The notes under the pieces are model-generated. The model worked only from the letters and a program-made list of their open reading frames with translations, was not told where the DNA came from and made no database searches. The translations under genes were made by a program, and so were the position numbers. From Pseudomonas pisciculturae (GTDB lineage: Bacteria > Pseudomonadota > Gammaproteobacteria > Pseudomonadales > Pseudomonadaceae), in NCBI RefSeq assembly GCF_015461805.1, contig NZ_JACVZE010000002.1, positions 620,001 through 684,000 on the forward strand: a stretch of 64,000 nt of DNA, written 5' to 3'. The first letter of the stretch is position 1, and each line of letters starts with the position of its first letter. This document shows positions 20,617 through 33,871 of the stretch, piece after piece.

Positions 20617-23055
20617 ATGCGCCTTCCCACCAAGCTTCGCCAACGACTCTCTTGTCACGGCATCACCTACGGCCTGCTACTGGGCACTGCCGCCAGCACG
20701 GGGGCTTTATTCTCGACTGGCGCCATGGCCGCCAGTGCGGTGCAGCACTACACCATTGCAGCCGGGCCGCTGGACAACGCCTTGAGCCAGTTTGCCGCCA
20801 AGGCCAATGTGATTCTGTCTTTCTCGCCTGAGCAGACCGCGAGTTTGAGCACGCCAGGGTTGGACGGTGACTATTCGGTGGAACAAGGCTTTGCATTCTT
20901 GCTGCAAAGCTCAGGCTTGCAGGCTGTCGTTCAGGCACCTGGAAGCTATGTGTTGCAGGCGGCGCCCACCGGGCAACTTACGCTTTCACCGACGACCGTC
21001 AGCACTTATCAACAGGGTGGTTTCAATCAAGAGATTGCCGGGGACATCGGTTACAAGGCGCAAAACAGTCGCATCGGCACCAAGACCAGTACACCCTTGT
21101 CGGAAACACCTCGCTCGGTGTCAGTGGTCACTGGCCAACGCATCAAGGACCAGAAATCTCAGACATTGACTGAAGTATTGGGCTACGTGCCGGGTATTTT
21201 TGCGCCCCCGTTTGCGGCCGGCGATAGCCTGGCGGGCGATTTGTTCTTCATTCGCGGTTTCAACGCCACGGATTACGGCTACGGCCTGTTGCGTGATGGC
21301 TTACGCGTACAAGGCAATAGGTACGACACCACCAGCGAACCCTATGGGTTAGAGCGTGTGGAAATCTTCCGTGGGCCTTCATCGCTGCTTTACGGTGAAA
21401 ACGCCCCTGGTGGCCTAGTGAACCTGGTCAGTAAACACCCCACGGCGACCCCGCAAGGCGAGGTGCAGCTGGGCTACGGCTCGAACAACCGACGTCAACT
21501 GGGTGTGGATATCTCTGGACCGCTCAATGACAGCGGCAACATCCTTGGCCGGGTGGTGATGCTTGGCCGAAAGTCCGATACGCAGACCGACCATGTCCCG
21601 GACGACCGTCTCTACATTGCCCCCTCCCTGACCCTGAATTTCGACGACTACAACACCCTCACCCTGTTGGCCAACTACCAGAAGGATCACACCAACCTGG
21701 AACTCGGCCTACCGGCTGCCGGCACATTGCTGACTAACCCCAACGGCCAGTTGTCGAAACACACCATGCTCGGCGACCCGGACTGGAACACCTTTGAGCG
21801 CGAAGCCTGGAATACCGGCTATGAATTCAGCCACAGCTTCAATGACGATTGGCAGTTCCGCCAAAACTCGCGCTATATGCAGTCACGCATTACCCGGCAT
21901 GAAACCTGGCCTGGCGAATTGAATAACCAGGGCTTTGGCACCCAGCTGAACATGAGTGCCTACGACCGCTACAACAAGTCGATGGTTTATTCGCTGGATA
22001 ACCAACTGGAAGGCAAATTCCAACTGGGCAGTCTGGAAAACACCGTGCTATTTGGCGCGAGCTACGATCGCACCTCGTTCAATCAGGATTGGGATGGCGG
22101 GTTGGTTGGCGCAATCAATGTGTATAACCCTGTGTATCTAAACGATCCGACCACTCCCATCGCCGTGCAAAACACCTTGCTCGAGCAGCAGATGAAAGGC
22201 GTTTATGCACAGATCCAAAGCAAGTACGACCACTGGTTGTTCCTGCTGGGCGGTCGTCAGGACTGGGTCGACAGTGATTTTCGCGACAAGGTAAAAAGCT
22301 CGACGGACTCCAGCACCACCGAGCAGAAATTCACTTACCAAGGTGGCGTGATGTACCAGTTCGACAACGGCCTGACGCCGTATGTCAGCTACTCCACGGC
22401 GTTCGTCCCGGTACAGCAGATCGCGGTGACAGGCTCACCGCTCAAGCCCATCACCAGCCGCCAATATGAAGTGGGCGTGAAGTACGAGCCCATCGGTTGG
22501 GACACGGCGATGACGCTGTCGGTGTATGACTTGCGCAAGCAGGACGATACCTACCTCGATAGCACCACCAATACTTATCGCCAAGTGGGTGAAAGCCGCG
22601 CCAAGGGCGCAGAGCTTGAGATCAACAGCAACATCACACCGAACCTGAACCTCACGGCTGCCTACACGTACACCGACGCTCGGATTACCAAAGACACGGC
22701 TGGCTCATTGGTTGAGGGGCGCCAGATGACGGGGGTTCCGCGCAACCAGGCGTCGGTCTGGGGCAAGTACCGGTTCCTGGATGGCCAACTCAAAGGGCTG
22801 TCGCTGGGCGGTGGTGTTCGTTACTTCGACAGCGCCTATTCCTACACCAAGCCGACCCTCTACGGGAAACTCGACCCCGGCAGCGTCACCTTGGTGGATG
22901 CTGCCATCGGCTACCAGATCGACACGCACTGGGCGGTGGACCTGAATGCCAAGAACCTGTTCGACAAGGAATATGTATCCGGTTGCAACGATGCGGGGCG
23001 TTGCTACTGGGGAGACAGCCGTACCTTGCTCGGTACGGTGTCCTACAACTGGTAA
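20617..23055 (+). CDS. TonB-dependent siderophore receptor with N-terminal signalling domain
   Basis: 812-residue outer-membrane receptor of the transducer class. A long signal peptide ends near residue 40 (GAMAASA). The STN signalling domain follows (about 46-97: YTIAAGPLDNALSQFAAKA, then FLLQSSGLQAVVQAPGSY). The plug holds TPLSETPRSVSVVTGQRI, FFIRGFNATDYGYGLLRDGL and GPSSLLYGENAPGGLVNLVS. The rest is a 22-strand barrel ending in the aromatic residue of TVSYNW, as outer-membrane insertion requires. The C-terminal pattern (NLFDKEYVSGCNDAGRCYWG) resembles ferrichrome/hydroxamate receptors such as FhuA and FiuA, but the ligand cannot be fixed from sequence. Together with the two genes upstream it forms a complete cell-surface signalling system. 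Confidence 0.95.
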   Translation: MRLPTKLRQRLSCHGITYGLLLGTAASTGALFSTGAMAASAVQHYTIAAGPLDNALSQFAAKANVILSFSPEQTASLSTPGLDGDYSVEQGFAFLLQSSGLQAVVQAPGSYVLQAAPTGQLTLSPTTVSTYQQGGFNQEIAGDIGYKAQNSRIGTKTSTPLSETPRSVSVVTGQRIKDQKSQTLTEVLGYVPGIFAPPFAAGDSLAGDLFFIRGFNATDYGYGLLRDGLRVQGNRYDTTSEPYGLERVEIFRGPSSLLYGENAPGGLVNLVSKHPTATPQGEVQLGYGSNNRRQLGVDISGPLNDSGNILGRVVMLGRKSDTQTDHVPDDRLYIAPSLTLNFDDYNTLTLLANYQKDHTNLELGLPAAGTLLTNPNGQLSKHTMLGDPDWNTFEREAWNTGYEFSHSFNDDWQFRQNSRYMQSRITRHETWPGELNNQGFGTQLNMSAYDRYNKSMVYSLDNQLEGKFQLGSLENTVLFGASYDRTSFNQDWDGGLVGAINVYNPVYLNDPTTPIAVQNTLLEQQMKGVYAQIQSKYDHWLFLLGGRQDWVDSDFRDKVKSSTDSSTTEQKFTYQGGVMYQFDNGLTPYVSYSTAFVPVQQIAVTGSPLKPITSRQYEVGVKYEPIGWDTAMTLSVYDLRKQDDTYLDSTTNTYRQVGESRAKGAELEINSNITPNLNLTAAYTYTDARITKDTAGSLVEGRQMTGVPRNQASVWGKYRFLDGQLKGLSLGGGVRYFDSAYSYTKPTLYGKLDPGSVTLVDAAIGYQIDTHWAVDLNAKNLFDKEYVSGCNDAGRCYWGDSRTLLGTVSYNW

Positions 23056-23061
23056 GGGGGC

Positions 23062-23070
23062 TGTGGATAA
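23062..23070 (-). other. Perfect DnaA box in the receptor/mnmE convergent gap
   Basis: TTATCCACA read on the minus strand, in the 20-base gap between the two convergent stop codons. A second perfect box lies inside mnmE at 23841-23849. Both fall between the two origin-like regions. Confidence 0.6.
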
Positions 23071-23075
23071 CTCGG

Positions 23076-24446
23076 CTATTTGCCGATGCAGAAGCTGGAA
23101 AAGATCCGCCCCAACAAATCATCTGAGCTGAATGCACCGGTGATTTCTCCCAACAGTTGCTGTGCCTGGCGTAAATCCTCAGCCAGCAGCTCACCGGCCC
23201 CCGCCAAGGTCAGCTGTGCCCGGCCGTGCTCCAGGGCCGCGCTGGCATGTCGCAGCGCTTCCAGGTGTCGGCGGCGCGCGCTGAAGCTGCTTTCCGAGGT
23301 CTGCTCGTAGCCCATGCAGGCCTTGAGGTGCTCGCGCAGCAATTCCAGGCCATCACCGGCGGATTTCGCACTCAAGCTGATGGTGACATGACCATCGTCG
23401 CTGGTATGCATGGTAATGGCTTCGCCCGTCAGGTCGGCCTTGTTGCGGATCAAGGTAACTTTGGCGGGGTCTGGTCGTTGTTCAAGGAATTCCGGCCAGA
23501 GCGCAAAAGGGTTCACAGCCTCAGGCGCAGTTGCGTCTACTACCAACAGCACGCGATCAGCTTCGGCGATGGCCTTGAGCGCTCGCTCTACGCCGATCTT
23601 CTCCACCTGATCATCGGTATCGCGCAGGCCCGCGGTATCGACCACGTGCAGCGGCATGCCGTCGATGTGGATATGTTCACGCAAGATATCTCGGGTGGTA
23701 CCGGCAATCTCGGTGACGATCGCGGCTTCACGGCCTGCCAAGGCATTGAGCAAACTGGATTTGCCGGCATTCGGACGACCGGCAATCACCACAGTCATGC
23801 CGTCGCGCAACAAAGCGCCCTGCCCGGCTTCGCGCAGCACTGTGGATAACTCATCACGGACCTTATCCAGCATTGCCAAAACGTGGCCATCGGCCAGGAA
23901 GTCGATTTCTTCTTCCGGGAAATCAATGGCAGCCTCGACGTAGATGCGCAAGCTGATCAATTGCTCGGTCAGGTTATGCACACGCAAGGAGAATGCGCCC
24001 TGCAGTGAGCGCAACGCATTGCGCGCAGCCTGTGCAGAACTGGCCTCGATCAAGTCAGCAATCGCTTCAGCCTGGGCAAGGTCGAGTTTGTCGTTCAGGA
24101 ACGCGCGTTCGCTGAATTCCCCCGGCCGGGCCAGGCGGCAACCCAATTGAAGGCAGCGCTGCAACAACATATCCAATACGACCGGGCCACCGTGACCCTG
24201 CAATTCCAAGACATCTTCGCCAGTGAAGGAGTTTGGCCCAGGAAAATAAATGGCCAAGCCTTCATCGAGCACGCTGTCGTCAGCATCCAGGAACTGACCG
24301 TAATGGGCGTAGCGCGGTTTCAACTCACGCCCACTGATGGCCTTGGCAGCAATGCCGGCGAGCGGCCCGGAAATTCGAACGATACCGACGCCGCCCCGAC
24401 CTTGAGCGGTAGCGACAGCAGCGATGGTTTCACGAGGAGCGCTCAT
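23076..24446 (-). CDS. mnmE: tRNA modification GTPase MnmE
   Basis: 456-residue GTPase that works with MnmG on the wobble uridine. N-terminal formyl-THF-binding domain ([37 protein letters not shown]). Inserted G domain: G1 [12 protein letters not shown] at about 223-234, G3 [14 protein letters not shown]4 NKAD. The C-terminus ends FSSFCIGK with the family's essential CxGK. In most Pseudomonas mnmE and mnmG are adjacent; here a 4-kb iron cassette separates them. Confidence 0.98.
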   Translation of the reverse strand: MSAPRETIAAVATAQGRGGVGIVRISGPLAGIAAKAISGRELKPRYAHYGQFLDADDSVLDEGLAIYFPGPNSFTGEDVLELQGHGGPVVLDMLLQRCLQLGCRLARPGEFSERAFLNDKLDLAQAEAIADLIEASSAQAARNALRSLQGAFSLRVHNLTEQLISLRIYVEAAIDFPEEEIDFLADGHVLAMLDKVRDELSTVLREAGQGALLRDGMTVVIAGRPNAGKSSLLNALAGREAAIVTEIAGTTRDILREHIHIDGMPLHVVDTAGLRDTDDQVEKIGVERALKAIAEADRVLLVVDATAPEAVNPFALWPEFLEQRPDPAKVTLIRNKADLTGEAITMHTSDDGHVTISLSAKSAGDGLELLREHLKACMGYEQTSESSFSARRRHLEALRHASAALEHGRAQLTLAGAGELLAEDLRQAQQLLGEITGAFSSDDLLGRIFSSFCIGK

Positions 24447-24476
24447 CAGCAGGTTCCAGAATAAAAGTGGCGGAAA

Positions 24477-24501
24477 GCAAAACGCCCCACTAGGGGGCGT
24501 C
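24477..24501 (-). terminator. Terminator of the rpmH-rnpA-yidD-yidC unit
   Basis: GACGCCCC and GGGGCGT pair around CTAGT and are followed by TTTTGC on the minus strand, 25 bases beyond the yidC stop. The T-tract is short, so some read-through into mnmE is possible. Confidence 0.75.
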
Positions 24502-24525
24502 TTGAGTGGTTACCCACAGAGTAAA

Positions 24526-26208
24526 TTACGCGGCAGCTTTTGCAGTAGCTGCTTCGATTTTACGTGTGATGTACCACTGTTGAGAGATCGACAACACGTT
24601 GTTGACCACCCAGTACAGCACCAGACCAGCAGGGAACCACAGGAAGAAGAAGGTGAAGATGATTGGCATCATTTTCATTACCTTGGCCTGCATCGGGTCC
24701 GGCGGAGTCGGGTTCAGACGCTGCTGGATAAACATGGTCGCGCCCATGATGATCGGCAGGATAAAGAACGGGTCTTTGATCGACAAGTCAGTTATCCACA
24801 GCATGAACGGCGCCTGGCGCATTTCAACGCTTTCCAGGAGTACCCAGTACAGCGACAGGAACACCGGCATCTGCACGAGAATCGGCAAGCATCCACCCAG
24901 CGGGTTGATCTTCTCTTTCTTGTACAGCTCCATCATGGCCTGCGACATTTTCTGCCGGTCATCACCATGTTGCTCTTTCAGAGCGGCCAGTTTCGGTGCA
25001 ACGGCACGCATGCGCGCCATCGACTTGTAGCTGGCGGCCGACAGAGGGAAGAAGATCCCTTTGATCAGCATGGTCAGGAAGATGATCGAGAAGCCCCAGT
25101 TACCCACAATGCTGTGGATATGTTGCAGCAGCCAGAAAATCGGCTGGGCAATGAACCACAGAATGCCGTAGTCCACAGTCAGTTCCAGGCCTGGGGACAA
25201 CTCTTTGAGTACAGCCTGGCTTTTCGGGCCGGCATACAGGGTAGCGCTGGTTTCAGCTTTCGCGCCTGGAGCGACGGTCAACGCCGGGCCAGTGAAGCCG
25301 ATGATGTAGTTGCCCTGGTTGTCCTTGCGGGTTTGCACCAGGTTGGCTTCACCCTTGTTCGGGATCCATGCGGTCACGAAGTAGTGTTGCAACCAGGCAA
25401 CCCAACCACCTTGGACGGTCTCTTTCAGCGCGCCTTTGTCGATATCTTTCATCGACACTTTTTTGTACGGCTCGCTACTTGTCCACAGGGCAGCGCCCAG
25501 ATAAGTAGCGGTACCGGTGGCGGTGCTGGAAGACGGATCGGAGCTGCCATCACGCTTGAGCTGGGCAAACAGGTTGCCGCTCCACACTTTGTCGCTTGTG
25601 TTGTCGATCAGGTAAGTGACCTTCAAGTCGTACAAACCGCGGGTAAAGCTGAAGCGTTTGATGTAGTTGACGCCGTCCTGAGTGAATTTCAGGTCGACGT
25701 TCAACTGGTTCTGGCCATCAGCCAGTTGATAAGTCTTCTGTTCGGTCGAATAAACCGGACGACCGGTAGCGCGAGCATCCGGGCCGTTGGTGCCGGTCAG
25801 GCCACTTTGTGCCAGATAAGTACGTTCACCACCGTTATCGAACAGTTGGAACGGAACATCCGGGTGATCCTGGCGACGTGGATACAGCGGCAGCTTCAGC
25901 TGGGCAATATCACCACCTTGTGGATCGATAGCCAGGTCGAGCACATCCGTTTTCACGTGGATGAGGTCTTTGTTGGTGACCACTGGCGTTTCTAAAGGGG
26001 CGCTTGTCTCGCCATTCGCGCTGGGAACATCGGCACTCGCGGACGCATTGTTACCCAGCGGGGTGTCCGGAATAGCCGGCGCAGCCTGGTTGGTAGCAAC
26101 ATTCTGAGTCGGCAGGGCAGCCTGGCCATAGTCCTGGTTCCACTTAAGGACCATAACGTAGGACACGATTGCCAGGGCGACGATCAGGATCGTGCGTTTA
26201 ATATCCAT
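24526..26208 (-). CDS. yidC: Membrane protein insertase YidC
   Basis: 560-residue Sec-associated and independent insertase. N-terminal membrane helix MDIKRTILIVALAIVSYVMV, then a large periplasmic domain rich in polar residues (about 30-340), then the conserved five-helix YidC/Oxa1 core (NWGFSIIFLTMLIKGIFFPL with the hydrophilic groove region, KINPLGGCLPILVQMPVFLS, LYWVVNNVLSISQQW). Ends with an alanine-rich tail. Two bases separate it from yidD. Confidence 0.98.
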   Translation of the reverse strand: MDIKRTILIVALAIVSYVMVLKWNQDYGQAALPTQNVATNQAAPAIPDTPLGNNASASADVPSANGETSAPLETPVVTNKDLIHVKTDVLDLAIDPQGGDIAQLKLPLYPRRQDHPDVPFQLFDNGGERTYLAQSGLTGTNGPDARATGRPVYSTEQKTYQLADGQNQLNVDLKFTQDGVNYIKRFSFTRGLYDLKVTYLIDNTSDKVWSGNLFAQLKRDGSSDPSSSTATGTATYLGAALWTSSEPYKKVSMKDIDKGALKETVQGGWVAWLQHYFVTAWIPNKGEANLVQTRKDNQGNYIIGFTGPALTVAPGAKAETSATLYAGPKSQAVLKELSPGLELTVDYGILWFIAQPIFWLLQHIHSIVGNWGFSIIFLTMLIKGIFFPLSAASYKSMARMRAVAPKLAALKEQHGDDRQKMSQAMMELYKKEKINPLGGCLPILVQMPVFLSLYWVLLESVEMRQAPFMLWITDLSIKDPFFILPIIMGATMFIQQRLNPTPPDPMQAKVMKMMPIIFTFFFLWFPAGLVLYWVVNNVLSISQQWYITRKIEAATAKAAA

Positions 26209-26210
26209 GA

Positions 26211-26456
26211 TTACTCGGCCATCGAAGAAGAACGGGAGGTAGGGATAGGTGGAACCGGGTCATAACCACCGGGATTCCACGGATGACAGCGACCTAAACG
26301 ACGAAAGGTCAGCCAGCCACCGCGCAGAAGACCATGATTTTCTATGGCCTCTAACGCGTAGCAGGAACAACTGGGGTAGAAACGACAGTGGCTGGCCATC
26401 AGGGGACTAATGGCATAGCGATAAAACTGGATCGGTACGAGTGCCAGTTTACGCAT
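26211..26456 (-). CDS. yidD: Membrane protein insertion efficiency factor YidD
   Basis: 81-residue amphipathic protein, peripheral on the inner membrane, that helps Yid[21 protein letters not shown] and the cysteine pattern [15 protein letters not shown] are the family signature, then [17 protein letters not shown]. The start overlaps the end of rnpA by eight bases. Confidence 0.96.
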   Translation of the reverse strand: MRKLALVPIQFYRYAISPLMASHCRFYPSCSCYALEAIENHGLLRGGWLTFRRLGRCHPWNPGGYDPVPPIPTSRSSSMAE

Positions 26457-26856
26457 CGGTACTGTCTACCCCTACAGTTTCGGTGCTGACTGCTGGTGCT
26501 GGCTTGTTGGTACGCGCCAGACGTTTCCAGAGCTTGCCGAAATGCTGAATCAATTCGGGGTTTTCTACATCCCCCAAGCCTTTGCGCGCGACGATAACAA
26601 TATCCCAACCAACCAGAGTGTCCTGGTGGAGGCGAAACGATTCGCGCATCAGACGCTTGAGGCGATTGCGCTCAACGGAGAGCTTGACGCTCTTCTTGCC
26701 GATCACCAACCCGAGGCGGGGGTGATCCAGATCGTTGTTACGCGCAAGGAGCAGGAGATTTTTCCCCGGAACCTTGCCGGTGGGGGAGTCAAAGACTGCC
26801 TTGAAATGCCGGGGGGTTAGCAGACGCTTTTCCCGACTGAAGTCCTGACTCACCAC
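26449..26856 (-). CDS. rnpA: Ribonuclease P protein component
   Basis: Protein subunit that helps RNase P RNA cleave tRNA 5' leaders. Core motif is [35 protein letters not shown] is the N-terminal part. I take one of two adjacent GTG codons (26856 or 26853) as the start, giving about 135 residues; a 166-residue reading would run into rpmH and is not credible. No strong ribosome-binding sequence precedes it, so it may depend on coupling to rpmH, whose stop is 13 bases upstream. A Thr/Val-rich C-terminal tail ([17 protein letters not shown]) is longer than in E. coli. Confidence 0.93.
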   Translation of the reverse strand: MVSQDFSREKRLLTPRHFKAVFDSPTGKVPGKNLLLLARNNDLDHPRLGLVIGKKSVKLSVERNRLKRLMRESFRLHQDTLVGWDIVIVARKGLGDVENPELIQHFGKLWKRLARTNKPAPAVSTETVGVDSTDA

Positions 26857-26869
26857 CAGTACCGGATTA

Positions 26870-27004
26870 TCAAACTGCCAGACGCGCACGACCTTTGGCG
26901 CGGCGACGCGACAGGACAGCACGGCCGTTCTTGGTAGCCATGCGAGCACGGAAGCCGTGAGTACGGGCGCGTTTGATGGTGCTTGGTTGGAAAGTACGTT
27001 TCAT
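26870..27004 (-). CDS. rpmH: 50S ribosomal protein L34
   Basis: 44-residue ribosomal protein read from the ATG at 27004: [20 protein letters not shown], then a Lys/Arg-rich continuation with [17 protein letters not shown] and ending RARLAV. Invariant in bacteria. It is the first gene of the leftward rpmH-rnpA-yidD-yidC unit; its promoter must lie in the origin region upstream, so initiation and ribosome genes share this intergenic DNA. Confidence 0.98.
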   Translation of the reverse strand: MKRTFQPSTIKRARTHGFRARMATKNGRAVLSRRRAKGRARLAV

Positions 27005-27590
27005 GGCGTTGTTACCTGGTTCGTCCACAACGGGCCGGAATGGCCCCCGTTTTAAGAGACCGGCGATTCTAGAGAAAGCAAGCCTCTAGGTCAATTTCCA
27101 ACCAGCTTTTCCTTCAATTAGATCTCCGTAGGGCTAAAGACTCTTTTCTGGCCGCTCGCCTTTCACGGGCAATGCCATAGATATAAAAATAAAGAAGGAA
27201 GTTATTTAAAGCTTTTCTGTAAAGCTTATAAAAGCTAGGGAAGCGATCATCTGTGGATAACTACCTTAAGGCCATATTCTACGTGCTGTACAGAGAATGA
27301 CAACACGGGGGAGAAACGGTGCTCTGCCTGTGCTGCGCTATCGGATAAGCTGTGGGTGGAATGGGTTGTTATCCACAGGCCAGTTACCCACAGACTTTCG
27401 ACCCCACTTGTACAACGGGCTTACGTGCGCTTATCCACAGAGCTTATGCACAGACCGCCGGTCGCTTTTTTAAGGGATAACACGTTGATTTTGGCTGCCC
27501 TGTGCGCAACCTACATGTGGATAAGTGGGCGGCTCGCCGCTACAATGGCGGCTGTTTTTGCCTCACCGGCTTTCAACTTAGGGGATATCC
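27005..27590. other. oriC: Chromosomal replication origin region between rpmH and dnaA
   Basis: 586 bases without a gene, flanked by divergent rpmH and dnaA, the position of the functional oriC in Pseudomonas. Perfect DnaA boxes: 27252-27260 (minus), 27369-27377, 27431-27439 (plus) and 27516-27524 (minus). Variants: TTACCCACA at 27384 and TTATGCACA at 27444. A strongly A/T-rich block lies at about 27180-27240 (ATAAAAATAAAGAAGG, TTATTTAAAGC, CTTATAAAAGC), directly left of the first box, and is the likely unwinding element. The rpmH and dnaA promoters must also be inside. Confidence 0.93.
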
Positions 27591-29108
27591 GTGTCAGTGG
27601 AACTTTGGCAGCAGTGCGTGGAGCTTTTGCGCGATGAGCTGCCTGCCCAGCAATTCAACACCTGGATCCGTCCACTACAGGTCGAAGCCGAAGGCGACGA
27701 GTTGCGTGTCTACGCACCCAATCGTTTTGTTCTCGACTGGGTCAACGAGAAATACCTGAGCCGCGTTCTCGAATTGCTCGACGAACAAGGCAATGGTGTT
27801 GCGCCCGTGCTCTCCTTATTAATAGGCAGCAAACGTAGCTCGGCACCTCGTGCTGCGCCGAATGCACCGTTGGCCGCTGCGGCCTCGCAAGCCCAGGCTG
27901 CGTCGTCGCCGGTGGTCTTGACGCCTGCCTCTGCGCCGACGCCATCGAAGTCTTCTGTGCAAAAGCATGCGCCAGAGCATGAAGAGCCGTCCCGCGACAG
28001 CTTCGACCCGATGGCGGGTGCGAGCTCTCAGCAAGCACCGGTCCGCGCCGAACAACGCACCGTGCAGGTTGAAGGTGCTCTCAAGCACACCAGCTATCTG
28101 AACCGCACCTTTACCTTTGAAAATTTCGTCGAAGGTAAATCCAACCAGTTGGCGCGTGCTGCGGCCTGGCAAGTGGCCGATAACCCCAAGCACGGTTACA
28201 ACCCGCTCTTCCTTTATGGAGGCGTGGGCTTGGGTAAGACGCACTTGATGCACGCTGTGGGTAACCATCTATTAAAGAAGAACCCGAATGCCAAGGTCGT
28301 GTACCTGCACTCGGAGCGCTTCGTGGCTGACATGGTCAAGGCCTTGCAGCTCAACGCTATCAACGAGTTCAAGCGGTTCTACCGCTCCGTTGATGCGCTG
28401 CTGATCGATGACATTCAGTTCTTCGCGCGCAAAGAGCGTTCCCAGGAAGAGTTTTTCCATACCTTCAACGCCCTGCTCGAAGGCGGCCAACAGGTCATCT
28501 TGACCAGTGACCGTTACCCGAAGGAAATCGAAGGCCTGGAAGAACGCCTGAAGTCGCGTTTTGGCTGGGGCCTCACCGTTGCGGTCGAGCCGCCCGAGCT
28601 GGAAACCCGCGTCGCGATCCTGATGAAAAAGGCCGACCAGGCTAAAGTTGATCTGCCTCACGACGCCGCTTTCTTTATCGCCCAGCGCATTCGCTCCAAC
28701 GTGCGTGAGTTGGAAGGCGCGCTCAAGCGTGTCATCGCTCACTCGCACTTCATGGGTCGCGACATCACCATCGAGCTGATTCGCGAATCCCTGAAAGACT
28801 TGTTGGCACTGCAGGACAAATTGGTGAGTGTGGATAACATCCAGCGCACCGTGGCCGAGTACTACAAGATCAAGATTTCCGACCTGTTGTCCAAGCGCCG
28901 CTCGCGCTCGGTAGCACGTCCGCGTCAGGTAGCCATGGCGCTCTCCAAAGAGCTGACCAACCACAGCCTGCCGGAAATCGGCGATGTATTTGGTGGTCGC
29001 GACCACACCACGGTCTTGCACGCATGCCGCAAGATCAATGAACTTAAGGAATCCGACGCGGATATTCGCGAGGACTACAAGAACCTGCTGCGTACACTGA
29101 CTACTTGA
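27591..29108 (+). CDS. dnaA: Chromosomal replication initiator DnaA
   Basis: 505-residue initiator. Start is GTG at 27591 ([20 protein letters not shown]). Domain I about 1-85; domain II is a long, low-complexity Ala/Pro/Ser linker (about 85-165); the AAA+ domain has Walker [10 protein letters not shown] at 210-218 and Walker [10 protein letters not shown]. Domain IV holds the DNA-binding signature with [16 protein letters not shown] perfect DnaA box lies inside the gene at 28829-28837. With the boxes upstream, autoregulation is likely. Confidence 0.99.
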   Translation: MSVELWQQCVELLRDELPAQQFNTWIRPLQVEAEGDELRVYAPNRFVLDWVNEKYLSRVLELLDEQGNGVAPVLSLLIGSKRSSAPRAAPNAPLAAAASQAQAASSPVVLTPASAPTPSKSSVQKHAPEHEEPSRDSFDPMAGASSQQAPVRAEQRTVQVEGALKHTSYLNRTFTFENFVEGKSNQLARAAAWQVADNPKHGYNPLFLYGGVGLGKTHLMHAVGNHLLKKNPNAKVVYLHSERFVADMVKALQLNAINEFKRFYRSVDALLIDDIQFFARKERSQEEFFHTFNALLEGGQQVILTSDRYPKEIEGLEERLKSRFGWGLTVAVEPPELETRVAILMKKADQAKVDLPHDAAFFIAQRIRSNVRELEGALKRVIAHSHFMGRDITIELIRESLKDLLALQDKLVSVDNIQRTVAEYYKIKISDLLSKRRSRSVARPRQVAMALSKELTNHSLPEIGDVFGGRDHTTVLHACRKINELKESDADIREDYKNLLRTLTT

Positions 29109-29146
29109 TGAGACCAGCGCAGCTAAATAAGGCAAGGGACTAGACC

Positions 29147-30250
29147 ATGCATTTCACCATTCAACGCGAAGCCCTGTTGAAACCCCTGCAACTGGTCGCA
29201 GGCGTCGTCGAGCGCCGACAGACCTTGCCGGTGCTCTCCAACGTATTGCTGGTGGTCGAAGGCCAGCAGTTGTCCCTGACCGGTACCGACCTGGAAGTCG
29301 AGCTGGTCGGCCGTGTGCAACTGGAAGAGCCTGCCGAACCCGGCGAGATCACCGTACCTGCGCGCAAGCTGATGGATATCTGCAAAAGCCTGCCCAATGA
29401 CGCGCTGATCGACATCAAGGTCGATGAAGCCAAGTTGGTGGTCAAGGCGGGTCGCAGTCGCTTCACTTTGTCCACGTTGCCGGCCAATGACTTCCCGACG
29501 GTGGAAGAAGGCCCGGGCTCGCTCACGTGCAGCCTGGAACAGAGCAAACTGCGTCGTTTGATCGAGCGCACCAGTTTCGCAATGGCTCAGCAGGACGTGC
29601 GTTACTACCTCAACGGCATGCTGCTGGAAGTGTCTGAAGGTATCATTCGTGCCGTGGCCACTGACGGTCACCGTCTGGCGATGTGCTCGATGAAGGCCGA
29701 TATCGGTCAGCCAGATCGTCACCAGGTGATCGTGCCGCGCAAGGGTATCCTTGAGTTGGCGCGTCTGCTCACCGAGCCGGACGGCAACGTGAGCATCGTG
29801 TTGGGTCAGCATCACATCCGTGCTACCACTGGCGAGTTCACCTTCACCTCCAAGCTGGTAGACGGCAAGTTCCCGGATTACGAGCGCGTACTGCCAAAAG
29901 GCGGTGACAAACTGGTACTCGGCGATCGCCAGGCCCTGCGTGAAGCGTTCAGCCGTACCGCGATCCTGTCCAATGAAAAGTACCGTGGTATCCGCCTGCA
30001 ATTGGCTAACGGCCAACTGAAAATCCAGGCCAATAACCCGGAGCAGGAAGAAGCGGAAGAAGAAGTGGGCGTTGACTACAACGGCGGTTCTTTGGAAATC
30101 GGCTTCAACGTGAGCTACCTGCTCGACGTATTGGGCGTCATGACCACCGAACAGGTTCGCCTGATTCTGTCGGACTCCAACAGCAGCGCACTGGTGCAAG
30201 AATCCGACAACGACGACTCGGCCTACGTTGTTATGCCGATGCGCCTGTAA
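29147..30250 (+). CDS. dnaN: DNA polymerase III beta subunit (sliding clamp)
   Basis: 367-residue ring-forming clamp. MHFTIQREALLKPLQLVAGV opens the first of three similar domains; the ending is YVVMPMRL, the standard C-terminus. FKYRGIRLQ-like segment (NEKYRGIRLQLANGQLKIQA) belongs to the third domain. It lies 38 bases after dnaA and is probably cotranscribed with it, recF and gyrB. Confidence 0.99.
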   Translation: MHFTIQREALLKPLQLVAGVVERRQTLPVLSNVLLVVEGQQLSLTGTDLEVELVGRVQLEEPAEPGEITVPARKLMDICKSLPNDALIDIKVDEAKLVVKAGRSRFTLSTLPANDFPTVEEGPGSLTCSLEQSKLRRLIERTSFAMAQQDVRYYLNGMLLEVSEGIIRAVATDGHRLAMCSMKADIGQPDRHQVIVPRKGILELARLLTEPDGNVSIVLGQHHIRATTGEFTFTSKLVDGKFPDYERVLPKGGDKLVLGDRQALREAFSRTAILSNEKYRGIRLQLANGQLKIQANNPEQEEAEEEVGVDYNGGSLEIGFNVSYLLDVLGVMTTEQVRLILSDSNSSALVQESDNDDSAYVVMPMRL

Positions 30251-30260
30251 CAGACGCTAG

Positions 30261-33786
<3,526 letters not shown>

Positions 33787-33805
33787 TCCAAAGCCAGCGC
33801 AAAAC

Positions 33806-33838
33806 AAAAAAGGCCAACGCTTAGCGTTGGCCTTTTTT
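33806..33838. terminator. Bidirectional terminator after gyrB
   Basis: AAAAAAGGCCAACGC, loop TTA, GCGTTGGCCTTTTTT. It starts 20 bases after the gyrB stop. The A-tract on the other side makes it usable for the convergent response-regulator gene as well. Confidence 0.95.
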
Positions 33839-33855
33839 ATTGGGCAAAAATCAAA

Positions 33856-33871
33856 TGCTCCACGTGGAACA
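33856..33871. other. parS site after gyrB (third)
   Basis: TGCTCCACGTGGAACA, one base away from the perfect palindrome. It lies in the gap between gyrB's terminator and the stop codon of the convergent response-regulator gene, which it touches directly. Confidence 0.88.
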
